From: Bacteroidota bacterium | GTDB taxonomy: Bacteria; Bacteroidota; Ignavibacteria; Ignavibacteriales; Ignavibacteriaceae | Length of the DNA stretch: 43,202 bases | Assembly (NCBI GenBank): GCA_021813585.1 | Contig: JAKAJV010000047.1 | Span: 1-43,202 of the forward strand | Reading direction: 5' to 3' | Part shown: one piece after another, positions 24,224 through 33,833 of the stretch | How the letters are laid out: every line of letters starts with the position of its first letter | How positions within the stretch are numbered: the first letter of the stretch is position 1 | Translations under genes and position numbers: made by a program | The notes under the pieces: model-generated | Told to the model about the DNA's origin: nothing | What the model saw: the letters and a program-made list of their open reading frames with translations, nothing else | Database searches by the model: none

Positions 24224-24301
24224 TGCTTGCATAAAATATCTCACATAATTTTTTTTATTCGTAAATTTGCTGCGCAGTTTTAATTAAGGCAGGAAAGTAT
24301 A

Positions 24302-25594
24302 ATGAATACCGTAAAGAGCGAGAGCTTATTCAATGAGGCGAAAAAATATATTCCCGGCGGTGTTAACTCACCGGTTAGGGCTTTCAAAGCAGTGGGCGGG
24401 AATCCGCTGTTCATTCAAAAAGGCGAAGGCTCAAAAATTTACGATGTTGACGGCAACGAATTTATTGAATACATAGGCAGCTGGGGCCCGCATTTATTCG
24501 GGCACAATCCGCCGTTCATTAAAGAGGCTCTTTTAAATGCAATTGAAAACGGAACCAGCTTTGGTGCACCTACCCGGCTTGAGGTAAAAACCGCAAAGCT
24601 GATAAGCGAGATGGTGCCTTCTGTGGAGATGGTTAGAATGGTAAACAGCGGCACCGAGGCTACGATGAGCGCAGTACGTGCGGCTAGAGGCTATACCGGC
24701 AGGGAAAAGTTCATAAAGTTCGAAGGCTGTTACCACGGGCATGCGGATTATTTTTTAATTAAGGCAGGCTCCGGCGCTTTAACCCTGGGAATACCTACCA
24801 GCCCAGGTGTTACCAAAGGTAACGCCGCAGATACGCTAATGGCAAGTTATAACAATCTGGAATCGGTCAAGCAGATCATAAAGAAAAACAAAAATGAAAT
24901 TGCCGCAATTATAGTTGAGCCGATTGCCGGTAACATGGGCGTAGTACAGGCCACGGAAGAATTTCTTAACGGACTAAGAGCTATCTGCACCGAGGAAAGA
25001 ATCGTTTTGATTTTTGATGAAGTTATGACCGGCTTTAGAGTGGCAAAAGGCGGGGCGCAGCAACTGTATAACATTCGCCCTGATTTAACAACGTTCGGAA
25101 AGATTATAGGCGGCGGGCTGCCGGTCGGGGCTTTCGGCGGGAGGAAAGAAATTATGGAAATGATAGCACCCAGCGGTCCGATTTACCAGGCAGGCACTCT
25201 AAGCGGAAATCCTCTGGCAATGGCTGCCGGTTATGCTGCATTAAATCATATTAAGAGTAATCCGGATATTTATAATCAGCTGGAAGAAAAATCCGCGTAT
25301 TTGGAAAAAGGTATTAAGTCAGCGCTCCATTCAATCAATAGAGACTTTGCATTAAACCGTGCCGGTTCTATGATGACTTTATTCTTTGTTGAGGAACAGG
25401 TGAATAATTACGATGCGGCTATAAAGTCAAATACGGTTTTATACGGCAAATTTTTTAGTGAAATGCTTAACAGAGGAATCTACCTGGCCCCGGCTCAGTT
25501 TGAAGCCGCATTTGTTTCTACTGCACATACAAAAGAGGATTTGGACAAAACGATAAATGCGGTTGAGGAGTCTTTAAGAATAATAGTTAAATAA
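24302..25594 (+). CDS. hemL: Glutamate-1-semialdehyde 2,1-aminomutase
   Basis: A 430-residue PLP enzyme converting glutamate-1-semialdehyde to 5-aminolevulinate in the C5 pathway of tetrapyrrole synthesis, cytoplasmic. Typical opening [20 protein letters not shown], the [20 protein letters not shown] phosphate-binding segment, [21 protein letters not shown], and PLP lysine Lys267 ([18 protein letters not shown]). Length is exactly normal. SD AGGAAAG precedes the ATG. No other haem gene is adjacent, so the pathway must be completed elsewhere. Confidence 0.97.
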   Translation: MNTVKSESLFNEAKKYIPGGVNSPVRAFKAVGGNPLFIQKGEGSKIYDVDGNEFIEYIGSWGPHLFGHNPPFIKEALLNAIENGTSFGAPTRLEVKTAKLISEMVPSVEMVRMVNSGTEATMSAVRAARGYTGREKFIKFEGCYHGHADYFLIKAGSGALTLGIPTSPGVTKGNAADTLMASYNNLESVKQIIKKNKNEIAAIIVEPIAGNMGVVQATEEFLNGLRAICTEERIVLIFDEVMTGFRVAKGGAQQLYNIRPDLTTFGKIIGGGLPVGAFGGRKEIMEMIAPSGPIYQAGTLSGNPLAMAAGYAALNHIKSNPDIYNQLEEKSAYLEKGIKSALHSINRDFALNRAGSMMTLFFVEEQVNNYDAAIKSNTVLYGKFFSEMLNRGIYLAPAQFEAAFVSTAHTKEDLDKTINAVEESLRIIVK

Positions 25595-25721
25595 GCTCGT
25601 TTTGCTTATCAATTCAATTTTTTTTATGAATTTTAGCAAAAGTTGTTTGCACTTTATTTGATTTTTTACATATTTGCTTCGGCAATATAATTTGTATCAT
25701 TTAATTATTGTTGGAGCAATT

Positions 25722-26417
25722 ATGAAAAAAAACTTACTAATTTCAACAACTACTCTTCTGCTCGCTTTAGCTTTTGCAAATCCAGTCTTCCCGCAATTCC
25801 GTTTGAATCTGGGCCCATCTGTAGGAACAAACTTTAATATACATACCGGTTCAGATTTACCGCAGAGTGGAAACGGGTTCGGCTTTGTAATCGGTGCGCA
25901 GGCAGATATGTCCTTTACTCCCACGGTAGGTTTAATTGCCAATATGCAGTTCTACGATAACCGGAGCGGCTCATATTCTCAAACGGGCTCTAACCAATAT
26001 GTAGATCAGCAGGGCAATCCTGTTACATCAACAGTTACTACAGACAATAGTGCCAGCCTTGCATACTTTGATTTTGAAGCGCTATTTAAACTGGGATTAA
26101 AGAACAACAATTTGTTCTTCTTCGCCGGGCCTTCAGTAGGGTTCAACATTGAAGGCTCTTACGAGCAAACGGTAACCGAAACTTTTCCGGCTCCGTATGA
26201 AAACAACAATACTAAAAATACATCAAAAGGTTCTATACAAAATTTGAATGCGCGTTTTGAACTTAAATTCGGCAGCGGCTACGATATACCGGCAGGCAAT
26301 ATGTTTATTACTCCTCAAGTATCTTTCGGTTACGGCTTAACTCAAGTTGAACAAGACGTGAACTGGAGGATTTTAACCGTTCAAGCTTTGGTTACGGTAA
26401 AGTTTAATTTAATATAG
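25722..26417 (+). CDS. Outer-membrane beta-barrel protein
   Basis: A 231-residue protein with a signal peptide (MKKNLLISTTTLLLALAFAN, cleaved near VFPQ). The mature part alternates hydrophobic/polar residues in strands with Gly/aromatic turns (NLGPSVGTNFNIH, GNGFGFVIGAQADMSF, LFFFAGPSVGFNIEGS, FITPQVSFGYGLTQV, VQALVTVKFNLI), an eight-stranded OmpA/PorT-like barrel pattern. Function unknown. An upstream in-frame start at 25674 is rejected because TTGGAG lies just before the ATG at 25722 and the signal peptide begins there. A strong terminator follows. Confidence 0.85.
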   Translation: MKKNLLISTTTLLLALAFANPVFPQFRLNLGPSVGTNFNIHTGSDLPQSGNGFGFVIGAQADMSFTPTVGLIANMQFYDNRSGSYSQTGSNQYVDQQGNPVTSTVTTDNSASLAYFDFEALFKLGLKNNNLFFFAGPSVGFNIEGSYEQTVTETFPAPYENNNTKNTSKGSIQNLNARFELKFGSGYDIPAGNMFITPQVSFGYGLTQVEQDVNWRILTVQALVTVKFNLI

Positions 26418-26464
26418 CGCAAGATTTTTTTTGACTCAAAACTCTTTTGAAATAAAAAAGACTA

Positions 26465-26522
26465 ACCGGGTACATTGATCGGACTTAAAATTTCTTCGAT
26501 TAAGTACCCGGTAATTTTTTTT
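26465..26522 (+). terminator. Intrinsic terminator of the barrel gene
   Basis: ACCGGGTAC (26465-26473) and GTACCCGGT (26504-26512) form a perfect 9-bp stem, extended by TTGATCG/CGATTAA inside, then AATTTTTTTT. It ends the transcript before the 140-bp leader of the subtilase gene. Confidence 0.87.
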
Positions 26523-26664
26523 CGCTCCGAATTTTTAAAATCTTATTTGATTGTCCCGGTTAAATAGAATTATAAATCACGTGTATTGTCAATCCATTGT
26601 ATAATTTTATTAATTTGATAATATTGATCCCCAAATAATTTTAATTTAGTTTGTAAAGGTTTAT

Positions 26665-29511
26665 ATGAGATCAATAAAAAGGGATTATTTATTAATAATT
26701 ACAATTTTATTTACTATATCTTCAGTCAGTTCGGCAATTAATAATCAGCCGTCTGCAGGCAGAGTAATTCATAAAGGGAACTTATATTATCTTGCCAATA
26801 CCGTTGTAATCCAATTAAAAAGCTCTTCTTCAAACGGAATGATGAAAGCTCAAAGCATTACTGCTAAGCTTAATCAGGCATTCGGAAAATTTAATTTCCA
26901 AAATGCGAGGACAATATTCGGGAACACTCCTGCGGAAGTTAAGTACGGTCTTGATAGAATTATGATTGTGAATTATAAAAGCGGGAGCGATCCTCTTTAC
27001 GTCGCCTCAAAAATAAAGAAGCTTGGAGATATCCAATGGGCTGAACCAAAATATGTAAGACTCGAGGCTTTCATTCCAAACGATTCCAATTACATTTACC
27101 AGTATTACCTTGGAATTATAAATGCCCAGCAGGCGTGGGACCTATCTAAAGGCGACACTTCGGTAATAATCGGAATTGTTGATACCGGGGTTGATTGGCC
27201 GCATCCGGATTTGTATGCAAACATCTGGCATAATCCTCACTGGCAAACCGATACAAAATTTCCCGGAGACTCGATAGGCTGGGACTTTGGCGGCAACGGT
27301 GACGGTAACGGAAATCCTACTCCGGATAATAATCCCATTGAAGATAAGCCTGCCCACGGTACCTGGCTTGCAGGCATTGCTTCCGCAGTTACAAATAATA
27401 AGATAGGCATAGCAGGCATCGGGTATAAATGTAAGATTATGGCGGTAAAGGCTGCCGAAGCAGATCAACTAGATCCGACATCGGGCGAGCCGTATATTGT
27501 ATACGGCTTTGAAGGAATTAAGTACGCGGCAGACAACGGCGCCAAAATTATTAATTGCAGCTGGGGCGGCGGCGGATATTCTCAGATGGAACAGGACGTT
27601 ATAAACTACGCCTTATCCAAGGGAGCCCTTGTAGTGGCTGCCGCAGGCAACGACGGCTCGCTTGAAGATTTTTATCCCGCTTCATACAGCGGAGTCCTTT
27701 CCGTAGCCGCTACCGATGCTAACGACATGAAGTCTTATTATTCAAACTACGGGCAGAATGTAGATGTTGCCGCTCCGGGCGATAATATTTATTCTACCTT
27801 TCAGCCCAACACATATTCTTCTGCAAGCGGCACTTCGCTTGCAACTCCAATTGTATCCGGAATAGCTGCGCTGGTCTGCTCAAAGTTCCCTTCATATTCG
27901 CCGCTGCAGGTTGCAGAGCAAATAAGAGTTAACACCGACGATATTTATTCCAAGAATTCAGCGTATCAATATTTTTTGGGAAAAGGAAGAGTGGATGCAT
28001 ACAGAGCACTGGCAGATACTAACTCCGAATCCGTGAGGGCTGTAGATGCACAATTCTCCGATGCACCACCGGGAGGCAACGGCAATAATGCCTTCGAGCC
28101 CGGCGAGACTATTACACTCGGTTTAAAATTTATGAACTATCTAAGACCGGTTAAAAGCCTGACCATTTCTCTGCAAAGCTTAAACTCGTATTCTACAGTT
28201 AACAACGGTACGTTTACAGTTAATAATATTGCAACGCTAGATTCGTTCAGCAATTCAACTTCTTTGTTTACAATTACTCTTGCCAAATCAATTCCGCTGG
28301 ATTCAAAATTATATTATCTGCTTAATTACAGCGACGGCAGTTATTCAGACTTCCAGGTGTTAAGTATTTCTGCTAATCCGTCATATTCAACTCAAGCCGG
28401 TAATAATATAGCGTTAACCATAACCAGCAAAGGCTCTCTTGGCTTTAATGATTATCCTACCAACCTGCAGGGCGAAGGCTTTAAGTTCCAGGGCGGTCCT
28501 AATTTTTTGTTCGAAGGCTCGCTTATGCTGGGTACGTCTGCAACAAAATTGTCGGACGAGTCCCGCGATCCCACACAGCAAAGCCAGGATACCGCTTTTA
28601 AAATGATTCAGCCGTTTTTAGTTAGTGCCGGGCCGGAAACCGGCGAGCAGATCGGCACCACTATTTTCAACGATGAAGGTGCCGGTGCAAACATGCTGGG
28701 CGTTACCGTTAAGCTTTCTTCGTATTCGTTTAATCAGGATCCGGATAAAAATTTTATAATTTTAAGATACAGTATCACCAACAATTCCGGTGCGGCAATA
28801 AATAATTTGTACGCCGGTGATTTTTTCGATTGGGATATGATTGAGGGAGACGGCTCCGGAGATTATACCGCATACGACACTACCGGAAATTTGGGTTACG
28901 TTTATCATGTTAACGGTAATCCCAATACATGGATAGGCACGGCGCTCATCTCTTCAACTGAATACGGTTACTGGGCAATATTGAACAACGGCAGCTTCGG
29001 GTTTACACCGGCTGAAAAATGGAAAGCGCTTTCCAGCGGTATAGGCAGTGCTCAAGCTGGGCCTGGCGACATTTGCGAAGTTACTTCCGGCGGGCCTTTT
29101 AATATTCAAGCCGGGCAGACTCTAGACGTAGCTTTTGCATTGACTGCGGGAAATAATTTAAGCGATCTGCGAACCGGCATTGCAAATGCCCGTGCTAAGT
29201 ACAGCAGTATTATTACCGGGATAAACGATAACAATAACCAGACTATCTATACTTATGAATTGTCCCAGAACTATCCCAACCCATTTAATCCTGCAACAGC
29301 TATCAGCTATCAGCTTTCGGCAGACAGCTATGTTACGCTTAAGGCTTACGATATTCTCGGCAACCTGGTAAAGACTTTGGTAAACGGATACAATACTGCG
29401 GGAGAGCATTCTGTAATATTCGACGGTAGCAAGCTTTCAAGCGGAATTTATTTTTACAGAATTGAAGCCGGGAATTTTATACAAACCAGGAAGATGATCT
29501 TGATGAAATAA
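26665..29511 (+). CDS. Secreted subtilisin-like serine protease with T9SS sorting domain
   Basis: A 948-residue protein: signal peptide (1-23), an N-terminal propeptide-like domain to about 150, and an S8 peptidase domain with catalytic Asp173 (IVDTGVDWPHPDL), His231 (PAHGTWLAGIAS), oxyanion Asn329 (AAAGND) and Ser391 (SASGTSLATPIVSG). A large beta-rich region spans about 460-850. The last 85 residues form a type A C-terminal sorting domain: QNYPNPFNPATAISYQL, LKAYDILGNLVKTLV, SSGIYFYRIEAGN and KMILMK. It should cross the outer membrane by the type IX system and be surface-attached or released. No T9SS component genes are in the window. Substrate unknown. Confidence 0.94.
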   Translation: MRSIKRDYLLIITILFTISSVSSAINNQPSAGRVIHKGNLYYLANTVVIQLKSSSSNGMMKAQSITAKLNQAFGKFNFQNARTIFGNTPAEVKYGLDRIMIVNYKSGSDPLYVASKIKKLGDIQWAEPKYVRLEAFIPNDSNYIYQYYLGIINAQQAWDLSKGDTSVIIGIVDTGVDWPHPDLYANIWHNPHWQTDTKFPGDSIGWDFGGNGDGNGNPTPDNNPIEDKPAHGTWLAGIASAVTNNKIGIAGIGYKCKIMAVKAAEADQLDPTSGEPYIVYGFEGIKYAADNGAKIINCSWGGGGYSQMEQDVINYALSKGALVVAAAGNDGSLEDFYPASYSGVLSVAATDANDMKSYYSNYGQNVDVAAPGDNIYSTFQPNTYSSASGTSLATPIVSGIAALVCSKFPSYSPLQVAEQIRVNTDDIYSKNSAYQYFLGKGRVDAYRALADTNSESVRAVDAQFSDAPPGGNGNNAFEPGETITLGLKFMNYLRPVKSLTISLQSLNSYSTVNNGTFTVNNIATLDSFSNSTSLFTITLAKSIPLDSKLYYLLNYSDGSYSDFQVLSISANPSYSTQAGNNIALTITSKGSLGFNDYPTNLQGEGFKFQGGPNFLFEGSLMLGTSATKLSDESRDPTQQSQDTAFKMIQPFLVSAGPETGEQIGTTIFNDEGAGANMLGVTVKLSSYSFNQDPDKNFIILRYSITNNSGAAINNLYAGDFFDWDMIEGDGSGDYTAYDTTGNLGYVYHVNGNPNTWIGTALISSTEYGYWAILNNGSFGFTPAEKWKALSSGIGSAQAGPGDICEVTSGGPFNIQAGQTLDVAFALTAGNNLSDLRTGIANARAKYSSIITGINDNNNQTIYTYELSQNYPNPFNPATAISYQLSADSYVTLKAYDILGNLVKTLVNGYNTAGEHSVIFDGSKLSSGIYFYRIEAGNFIQTRKMILMK

Positions 29512-29569
29512 GTATCCGTCCGTGCTTATAACGCAGGGGATTAAATTTGAAAGCAAAGATTATTACTTG

Positions 29570-29605
29570 GGCAGCCGGAAAAATAATTCGGCTGCCTTTA
29601 TTATT
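29570..29605 (+). terminator. Intrinsic terminator of the subtilase gene
   Basis: GGCAGCCG (29570-29577) pairs with CGGCTGCC (29589-29596), followed by TTTATTATT. Confidence 0.82.
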
Positions 29606-29680
29606 AGAAGACTTCGATTCGGATTTTAATATTAACCGCTCCCCAGGTAGAAAACAAATTTCATCCGGGTAACAAATGCT

Positions 29681-30568
29681 TCAATCTCCGGCGGGCCGCT
29701 TCATGTTATTCAATCCTACCCCGGAAATAAGATCGGAATAATTTATCAGCTTGATGTTATTCTCTTTAATTACTTCCGTCAATTTGGGAGATATAAGCGC
29801 GTTTAACTCCGCGCTGCGGTTCCTGCTCATTTCCTTAGGACCGAATGGATTTAAATCGGTCATCGCTCTAAGCTCGGGATTATCAACACCGATATGGCAG
29901 ACAAGCAAGTTTACCTGGTCTTGTTTCAGATCCGAAAGAGTTTTATACAGGCTGTCTGCTTTGCTGTCTATAGGATCGGAATACATATTCTTAATATCCT
30001 TCTCGCCAAAGTACCGGGATATTCCCAGGTGATATTCATTTGCCAGCTTTTCCAGAATGGCTCTGTACTCCGGCCTATCAACCGCAGTGCTCATGTGGTA
30101 ATCAACGTACTTAATTTTCAGTCCGCTGTTAATTGCTCTTTCAATCTGCGCGCGCAGCTCGGTTTCAATATCTTCAAGCTTTGGATGGTTGGCTTCGAAC
30201 GCAGCCCTCGAAGGAAAGAAGTACCCAAGGCTGTCCACCAGGCTGGGCACCGCGCTTCTGCCGGCAACCGGCCCCCACCTGTAATTCTTCCACTCGGCAT
30301 TTAAAGTAAGATGAACACCCACCGTTACCTGGGGGTGGTTCTTTAATATTTCAACCGCTTCCTGGTACCAGGGGCAAGGGAACATAACCGAAGCCGAAAA
30401 AGGGATGCCTGTTTCAATTAATTTTTCGGCGGCAAGGTTTACAGAATGGCTCATACCAATATCGTCGCACCGTATTAGTAATACCTTCACTTCCTTCTTT
30501 TCCTGCGGCAGAAGAATTGATGCTGAGAAGAAGAACACGAGCAGAACTTTTATAAAAATATTTTTCAT
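29681..30568 (-). CDS. Exported YdjC/ChbG-type carbohydrate deacetylase
   Basis: A 295-residue protein of the YdjC/ChbG (HpnK) family, which removes acetyl groups from N-acetylated sugars such as chito-oligosaccharides. Metal-site motifs: LIRCDDIGMSHSVN (Asp35/Asp36) and VGVHLTLNAEW (His86), then KYVDYHMS. A signal peptide (1-20) shows it is exported, unlike the cytoplasmic E. coli ChbG. SD GGAG is 5 nt before the ATG. It is downstream of an M14 carboxypeptidase lipoprotein and an exported amidohydrolase on the same strand, suggesting a shared extracytoplasmic substrate, possibly peptidoglycan or N-acetylated glycan debris (inference). Confidence 0.85.
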   Translation of the reverse strand: MKNIFIKVLLVFFFSASILLPQEKKEVKVLLIRCDDIGMSHSVNLAAEKLIETGIPFSASVMFPCPWYQEAVEILKNHPQVTVGVHLTLNAEWKNYRWGPVAGRSAVPSLVDSLGYFFPSRAAFEANHPKLEDIETELRAQIERAINSGLKIKYVDYHMSTAVDRPEYRAILEKLANEYHLGISRYFGEKDIKNMYSDPIDSKADSLYKTLSDLKQDQVNLLVCHIGVDNPELRAMTDLNPFGPKEMSRNRSAELNALISPKLTEVIKENNIKLINYSDLISGVGLNNMKRPAGD

Positions 30569-30607
30569 ACCGGCTCCATAAAATTGGATAGTTAAGAATA
30601 TTATGAG

Positions 30608-31897
30608 TTAGTTTTCTTTCAATAATAATTTCATCAGCTCTAGGGCTGCGCCGGAGGCAATTTCTTTTATCTGTTGCCTGTCGTCCTCGTCGCCCATTTC
30701 GTAAGTTAAAGCCGGGCAGTCGAATTGATTATACGTCCACGCATCCGATGTCGGCGAGTTCGGGTTATTAAGCGATTCATCTACGTTAACGTAATAACCG
30801 GGAAAATCATTCCCGATATTTGCAAACCATTCTCTAAGAAGGCTGTAGGCTTTGTCGTGCATCTGTCTTTTTTCGTCTGTAATATTATTTCCGCCGGCGC
30901 TGTCTTTTTTGGAAATATAAAAAACATCCTTTTGGGTCGAGTGGAAATCTATAAACCATTTTAGCTTCCCGGCGGAAGAATTTTTCAATCTCATCATTTC
31001 GTCTTTAACTGCACGCGTCTCCGGCTGGTTGAAGTAATACCAGTCCCTGTTAAGGTCTACGCCGTGGATGTTATGCCGCCAGTTGCCTGCATCCACGCCG
31101 TCCGGATTCATCAGCGGAACAACATATGCCCTAAACTTTTTCCTAAACTCCTTTGCCGTTTCGGAGTCGCCGGCAATCGTTTCAACAAACGCCTGCAGCG
31201 CCACTGCGCCGGTTACTTCCGGAGGGTGCTGACGGCCTGTTATTATAATATAATCGGGGCTTCCCCCGGCCTCGGATATTTCAAGCTCGTTTACCGGCTT
31301 GCCCAGTGCCGTGCGACCGATAATATTTTTCTTAGCAAAACTTTTAATGAGCAGCTTATTTATCCACTGCTTGTAATCCTCCGATGTCATTAATTCCTGG
31401 CCTGATATCCACACCGTATCTTTGTTTAATCTTAGCTTAAGCAGAGCGCTGCCTGTTGAGGTATCGTTTATATATAAAGAAGAGTCCAGCCTGGTCCAGC
31501 TTTTACCGCCGCGGCTTATCTTAGGGTAATACCGGTGGGTACCGTCTTTATATTTTAATTTTACCCAGACAGTCTGCGCCTTATCCGACCAAATTTTAAA
31601 AGAGTACCATGCAGAATTATTTACCGGCGCGTTTTCCGGCTGAAACACCGCCGTATATGTCGAATCGTTCTCGCGGTAAAAATCGTTAAGCCTGGCTCCT
31701 GCAAACTCGTTGCTTGCAGAAACTCCGGTCTCTCCGATTGTAATTATCCTTTTGTACTGCGGTGTAATTGCTTTATCCGTTGTTATTGTAGAGCCCGGAG
31801 GATCGTAGTACAGGCCGACTAGGCTATGCTTGGTTGATGAACAACCGGCTAAAAGGATAATTAAAGCAGGCGCAGAAAAAATTAATTTCCTTATCAA
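30608..31897 (-). CDS. M14 zinc carboxypeptidase lipoprotein
   Basis: A 429-residue protein with a lipoprotein signal (LLAGC, Cys19). An N-terminal beta-rich domain (about 25-165) precedes an M14 peptidase domain: zinc ligands His224 and Glu227 (GRQHPPE), HGVDLNRDW (Asn283-Arg284, substrate binding) and third ligand His319 (FIDFHSTQ). The catalytic Glu is probably in LTYEMGDE near the C-terminus. The layout resembles the AGBL/CCP-type carboxypeptidases with an N-domain. The start is TTG at 31897 with AGGAG 5 nt upstream. It cleaves C-terminal residues outside the cytoplasm; substrate unknown. Confidence 0.88.
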   Translation of the reverse strand: MIRKLIFSAPALIILLAGCSSTKHSLVGLYYDPPGSTITTDKAITPQYKRIITIGETGVSASNEFAGARLNDFYRENDSTYTAVFQPENAPVNNSAWYSFKIWSDKAQTVWVKLKYKDGTHRYYPKISRGGKSWTRLDSSLYINDTSTGSALLKLRLNKDTVWISGQELMTSEDYKQWINKLLIKSFAKKNIIGRTALGKPVNELEISEAGGSPDYIIITGRQHPPEVTGAVALQAFVETIAGDSETAKEFRKKFRAYVVPLMNPDGVDAGNWRHNIHGVDLNRDWYYFNQPETRAVKDEMMRLKNSSAGKLKWFIDFHSTQKDVFYISKKDSAGGNNITDEKRQMHDKAYSLLREWFANIGNDFPGYYVNVDESLNNPNSPTSDAWTYNQFDCPALTYEMGDEDDRQQIKEIASGAALELMKLLLKEN

Positions 31898-31936
31898 TTT
31901 CGCTCCTTCAAAAAAAGAATAAATGACGAATAGGAT

Positions 31937-33628
31937 TCAGCTTCTTAAAACTTTACCAGGGAAAGCTCCGGTATGCTCTCCTTCTTTAATTACAACTTCT
32001 CCGTTGACGATAACATAAGGTATTCCTTCCGGGTATTGGTGTGGCTCCACATATGTAGCCTTATCCCGAATTTTTTTAAAATCGAAAAGGACGACATCGG
32101 CGGCTTTGCCTTTTTCCAGCCGGCTGCGGTCCTTTATCCCCAGCTTGTCTGCGGGCATAGAAGTCATCTTCTTTATCATCTCCTCGAGTGAACAGATATT
32201 TCTTTCTCTTACATACTTGGCAATAGCCCTCGGAAAAGTTCCGTATGCGCGCGGGTGAGCAATGTTTTTATTCATAGGAGGGTAAGGTGCATGGGAACCG
32301 TAATCGCTGGAGATCATTACCCGCGGATGGGCAAGAATTTTCTCGGTGGAATTTTCCTCCATCCCGAATCCCGACATGTCAACGTTGTTTTCGCTTTCAA
32401 TAATTAATTTCACCGCCGTATCGAAACAATCATTCCCGCTCTCCTCGGCAATTTGCTTTATTGTTTTGCCTTGATAGATTTTCATTTCATCCTTTTTAAT
32501 GCTCGATATAAGCACACCGTTCCATTCGCCGTCTAGATTACTTACTTTCTTCTCGGCATACTCTTTCATTCTTTCCTTTAACGCTTGGTCTTTTAACCGT
32601 TCCAAAAACTTGCCGGTACCGCCGTCCCGCGACCAAAGCGGAAACAGGTTAGCCAGCCCGGTATAATAAGCTACATAAGTGTAGCGGTCTGCATGTATTT
32701 CAATCCCTTCCTCTGCTGCTTTATCTATTTTTGCAAGTGCCTCGTCTGCCTTATGCCAGTTGGACTTTCCGGATACTTTAAGGTGCGAGATTTCCAGCCG
32801 GGAGCCGGATTCTCTTGCAATCCTTACCGCCTCGTCAATTGCCTCAAGAACCGTATCGTCTTCATTCCGCATGTGTGTTGCATGCAGGCGGTATTTTTGC
32901 GGAGCCGCTTTACACAGTTCAATCAACTCCTCTGTAGATGCAAAGCTACCCGGAGTGTATTCAAGTCCTGTTGAAATTCCGATAGCTCCGCCCTCTATAG
33001 CTTTAACAACTTCCAATCTCATTTTATCAAGCTCAGCGTCCGATGCAGGCCTGTCGTCCAGGCCGATTACATATTCTCTTATGGATCCTAAGCCGGCCAT
33101 AGTAGCAAGGTTGGGTGAAAATTTTCTTGAAGAAAAATTATCCAGGAACTCGCGCAAGGTTCTCCAGCTTATATCTTCGTTGTACTCATCTTTAAAATCG
33201 CTCAAAGTTTTTTCAAGCTCTGGTCCGCCCAGCGGCCCCCACGAAAATCCGTCCTGCCCGGTTATTTCGGTAGTAACTCCCTGGCGGATTTTACTTTCGG
33301 CCTTGGGGTTCAATATCAAATCCACATCCGTATGCGAATGGATGTCGATAAATCCGGGAACAACTTTTAGCCCGCGCCCGTCAATCTTTACTGCGGCGTC
33401 GGAACCATTTAAATTTCCGATAGCGGCAATGGTTCCGTTTTTAATCCCTATATCCGCAATAAAGCCTTTCCGCCCGGTGCCGTCTATAATTTCTCCGCCG
33501 CTTATTAAAATATCAAAGCCGTTGGAGCGTAAAGATATTTGGCCGAGCGACGATGTCCCGAAGACTAAAGATGAAATGCCTAGAAGCGAGGTGCTTTCCA
33601 AAAACTTTCTTCGATTAATTTTTTTCAT
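31937..33628 (-). CDS. Tat-exported N-acyl-D-amino-acid deacylase-like amidohydrolase
   Basis: A 563-residue amidohydrolase-superfamily protein of the D-aminoacylase branch. An N-terminal twin-arginine motif (NRRKFLE, Arg6-Arg7) followed by a hydrophobic stretch suggests folded export. A beta-sandwich portion surrounds the TIM barrel: ISGGEIIDGTGRKGF, VVPGFIDIHSHTDVDL with the HxH metal site (His97, His99), LHATHMRNED and LEISHLKVSG supplying further ligands, and ISSDYGSHAPYP near the C-terminus with the catalytic Asp. It hydrolyses N-acyl-D-amino acids or related dipeptides in relatives. SD GGGAGG precedes the ATG. First gene of the minus-strand hydrolase set. Confidence 0.88.
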   Translation of the reverse strand: MKKINRRKFLESTSLLGISSLVFGTSSLGQISLRSNGFDILISGGEIIDGTGRKGFIADIGIKNGTIAAIGNLNGSDAAVKIDGRGLKVVPGFIDIHSHTDVDLILNPKAESKIRQGVTTEITGQDGFSWGPLGGPELEKTLSDFKDEYNEDISWRTLREFLDNFSSRKFSPNLATMAGLGSIREYVIGLDDRPASDAELDKMRLEVVKAIEGGAIGISTGLEYTPGSFASTEELIELCKAAPQKYRLHATHMRNEDDTVLEAIDEAVRIARESGSRLEISHLKVSGKSNWHKADEALAKIDKAAEEGIEIHADRYTYVAYYTGLANLFPLWSRDGGTGKFLERLKDQALKERMKEYAEKKVSNLDGEWNGVLISSIKKDEMKIYQGKTIKQIAEESGNDCFDTAVKLIIESENNVDMSGFGMEENSTEKILAHPRVMISSDYGSHAPYPPMNKNIAHPRAYGTFPRAIAKYVRERNICSLEEMIKKMTSMPADKLGIKDRSRLEKGKAADVVLFDFKKIRDKATYVEPHQYPEGIPYVIVNGEVVIKEGEHTGAFPGKVLRS

Positions 33629-33833
33629 AAAGCCTCCCTTTTAATAAAGTTTTTACTCTTTGCCGGTGTTAATATAGAATAAAACGAATTTATAGTCGAA
33701 TTGTTTTTGCAGTAGTAGCAATAAGATCCTAATTATTGAAATATCATTTTGCTTCAGTATATTCCGGTAGACGAAAAACTTGTTTCTGTCTGCATTCAAA
33801 TTAATTCGGGTCAAAAAAAAACAGGGTATAAAA

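Noticed and set aside
25674-25721. Upstream in-frame extension of the barrel protein
   Set aside because: The ATG at 25722 has TTGGAG in place and starts the signal peptide; the upstream residues would hide it.
32760-33644. 294-residue + strand ORF antisense to the amidohydrolase
   Set aside because: The opposite strand encodes a clear amidohydrolase with HxH motif and Tat signal; the antisense protein is Ser/Pro-rich with no family features and no SD.
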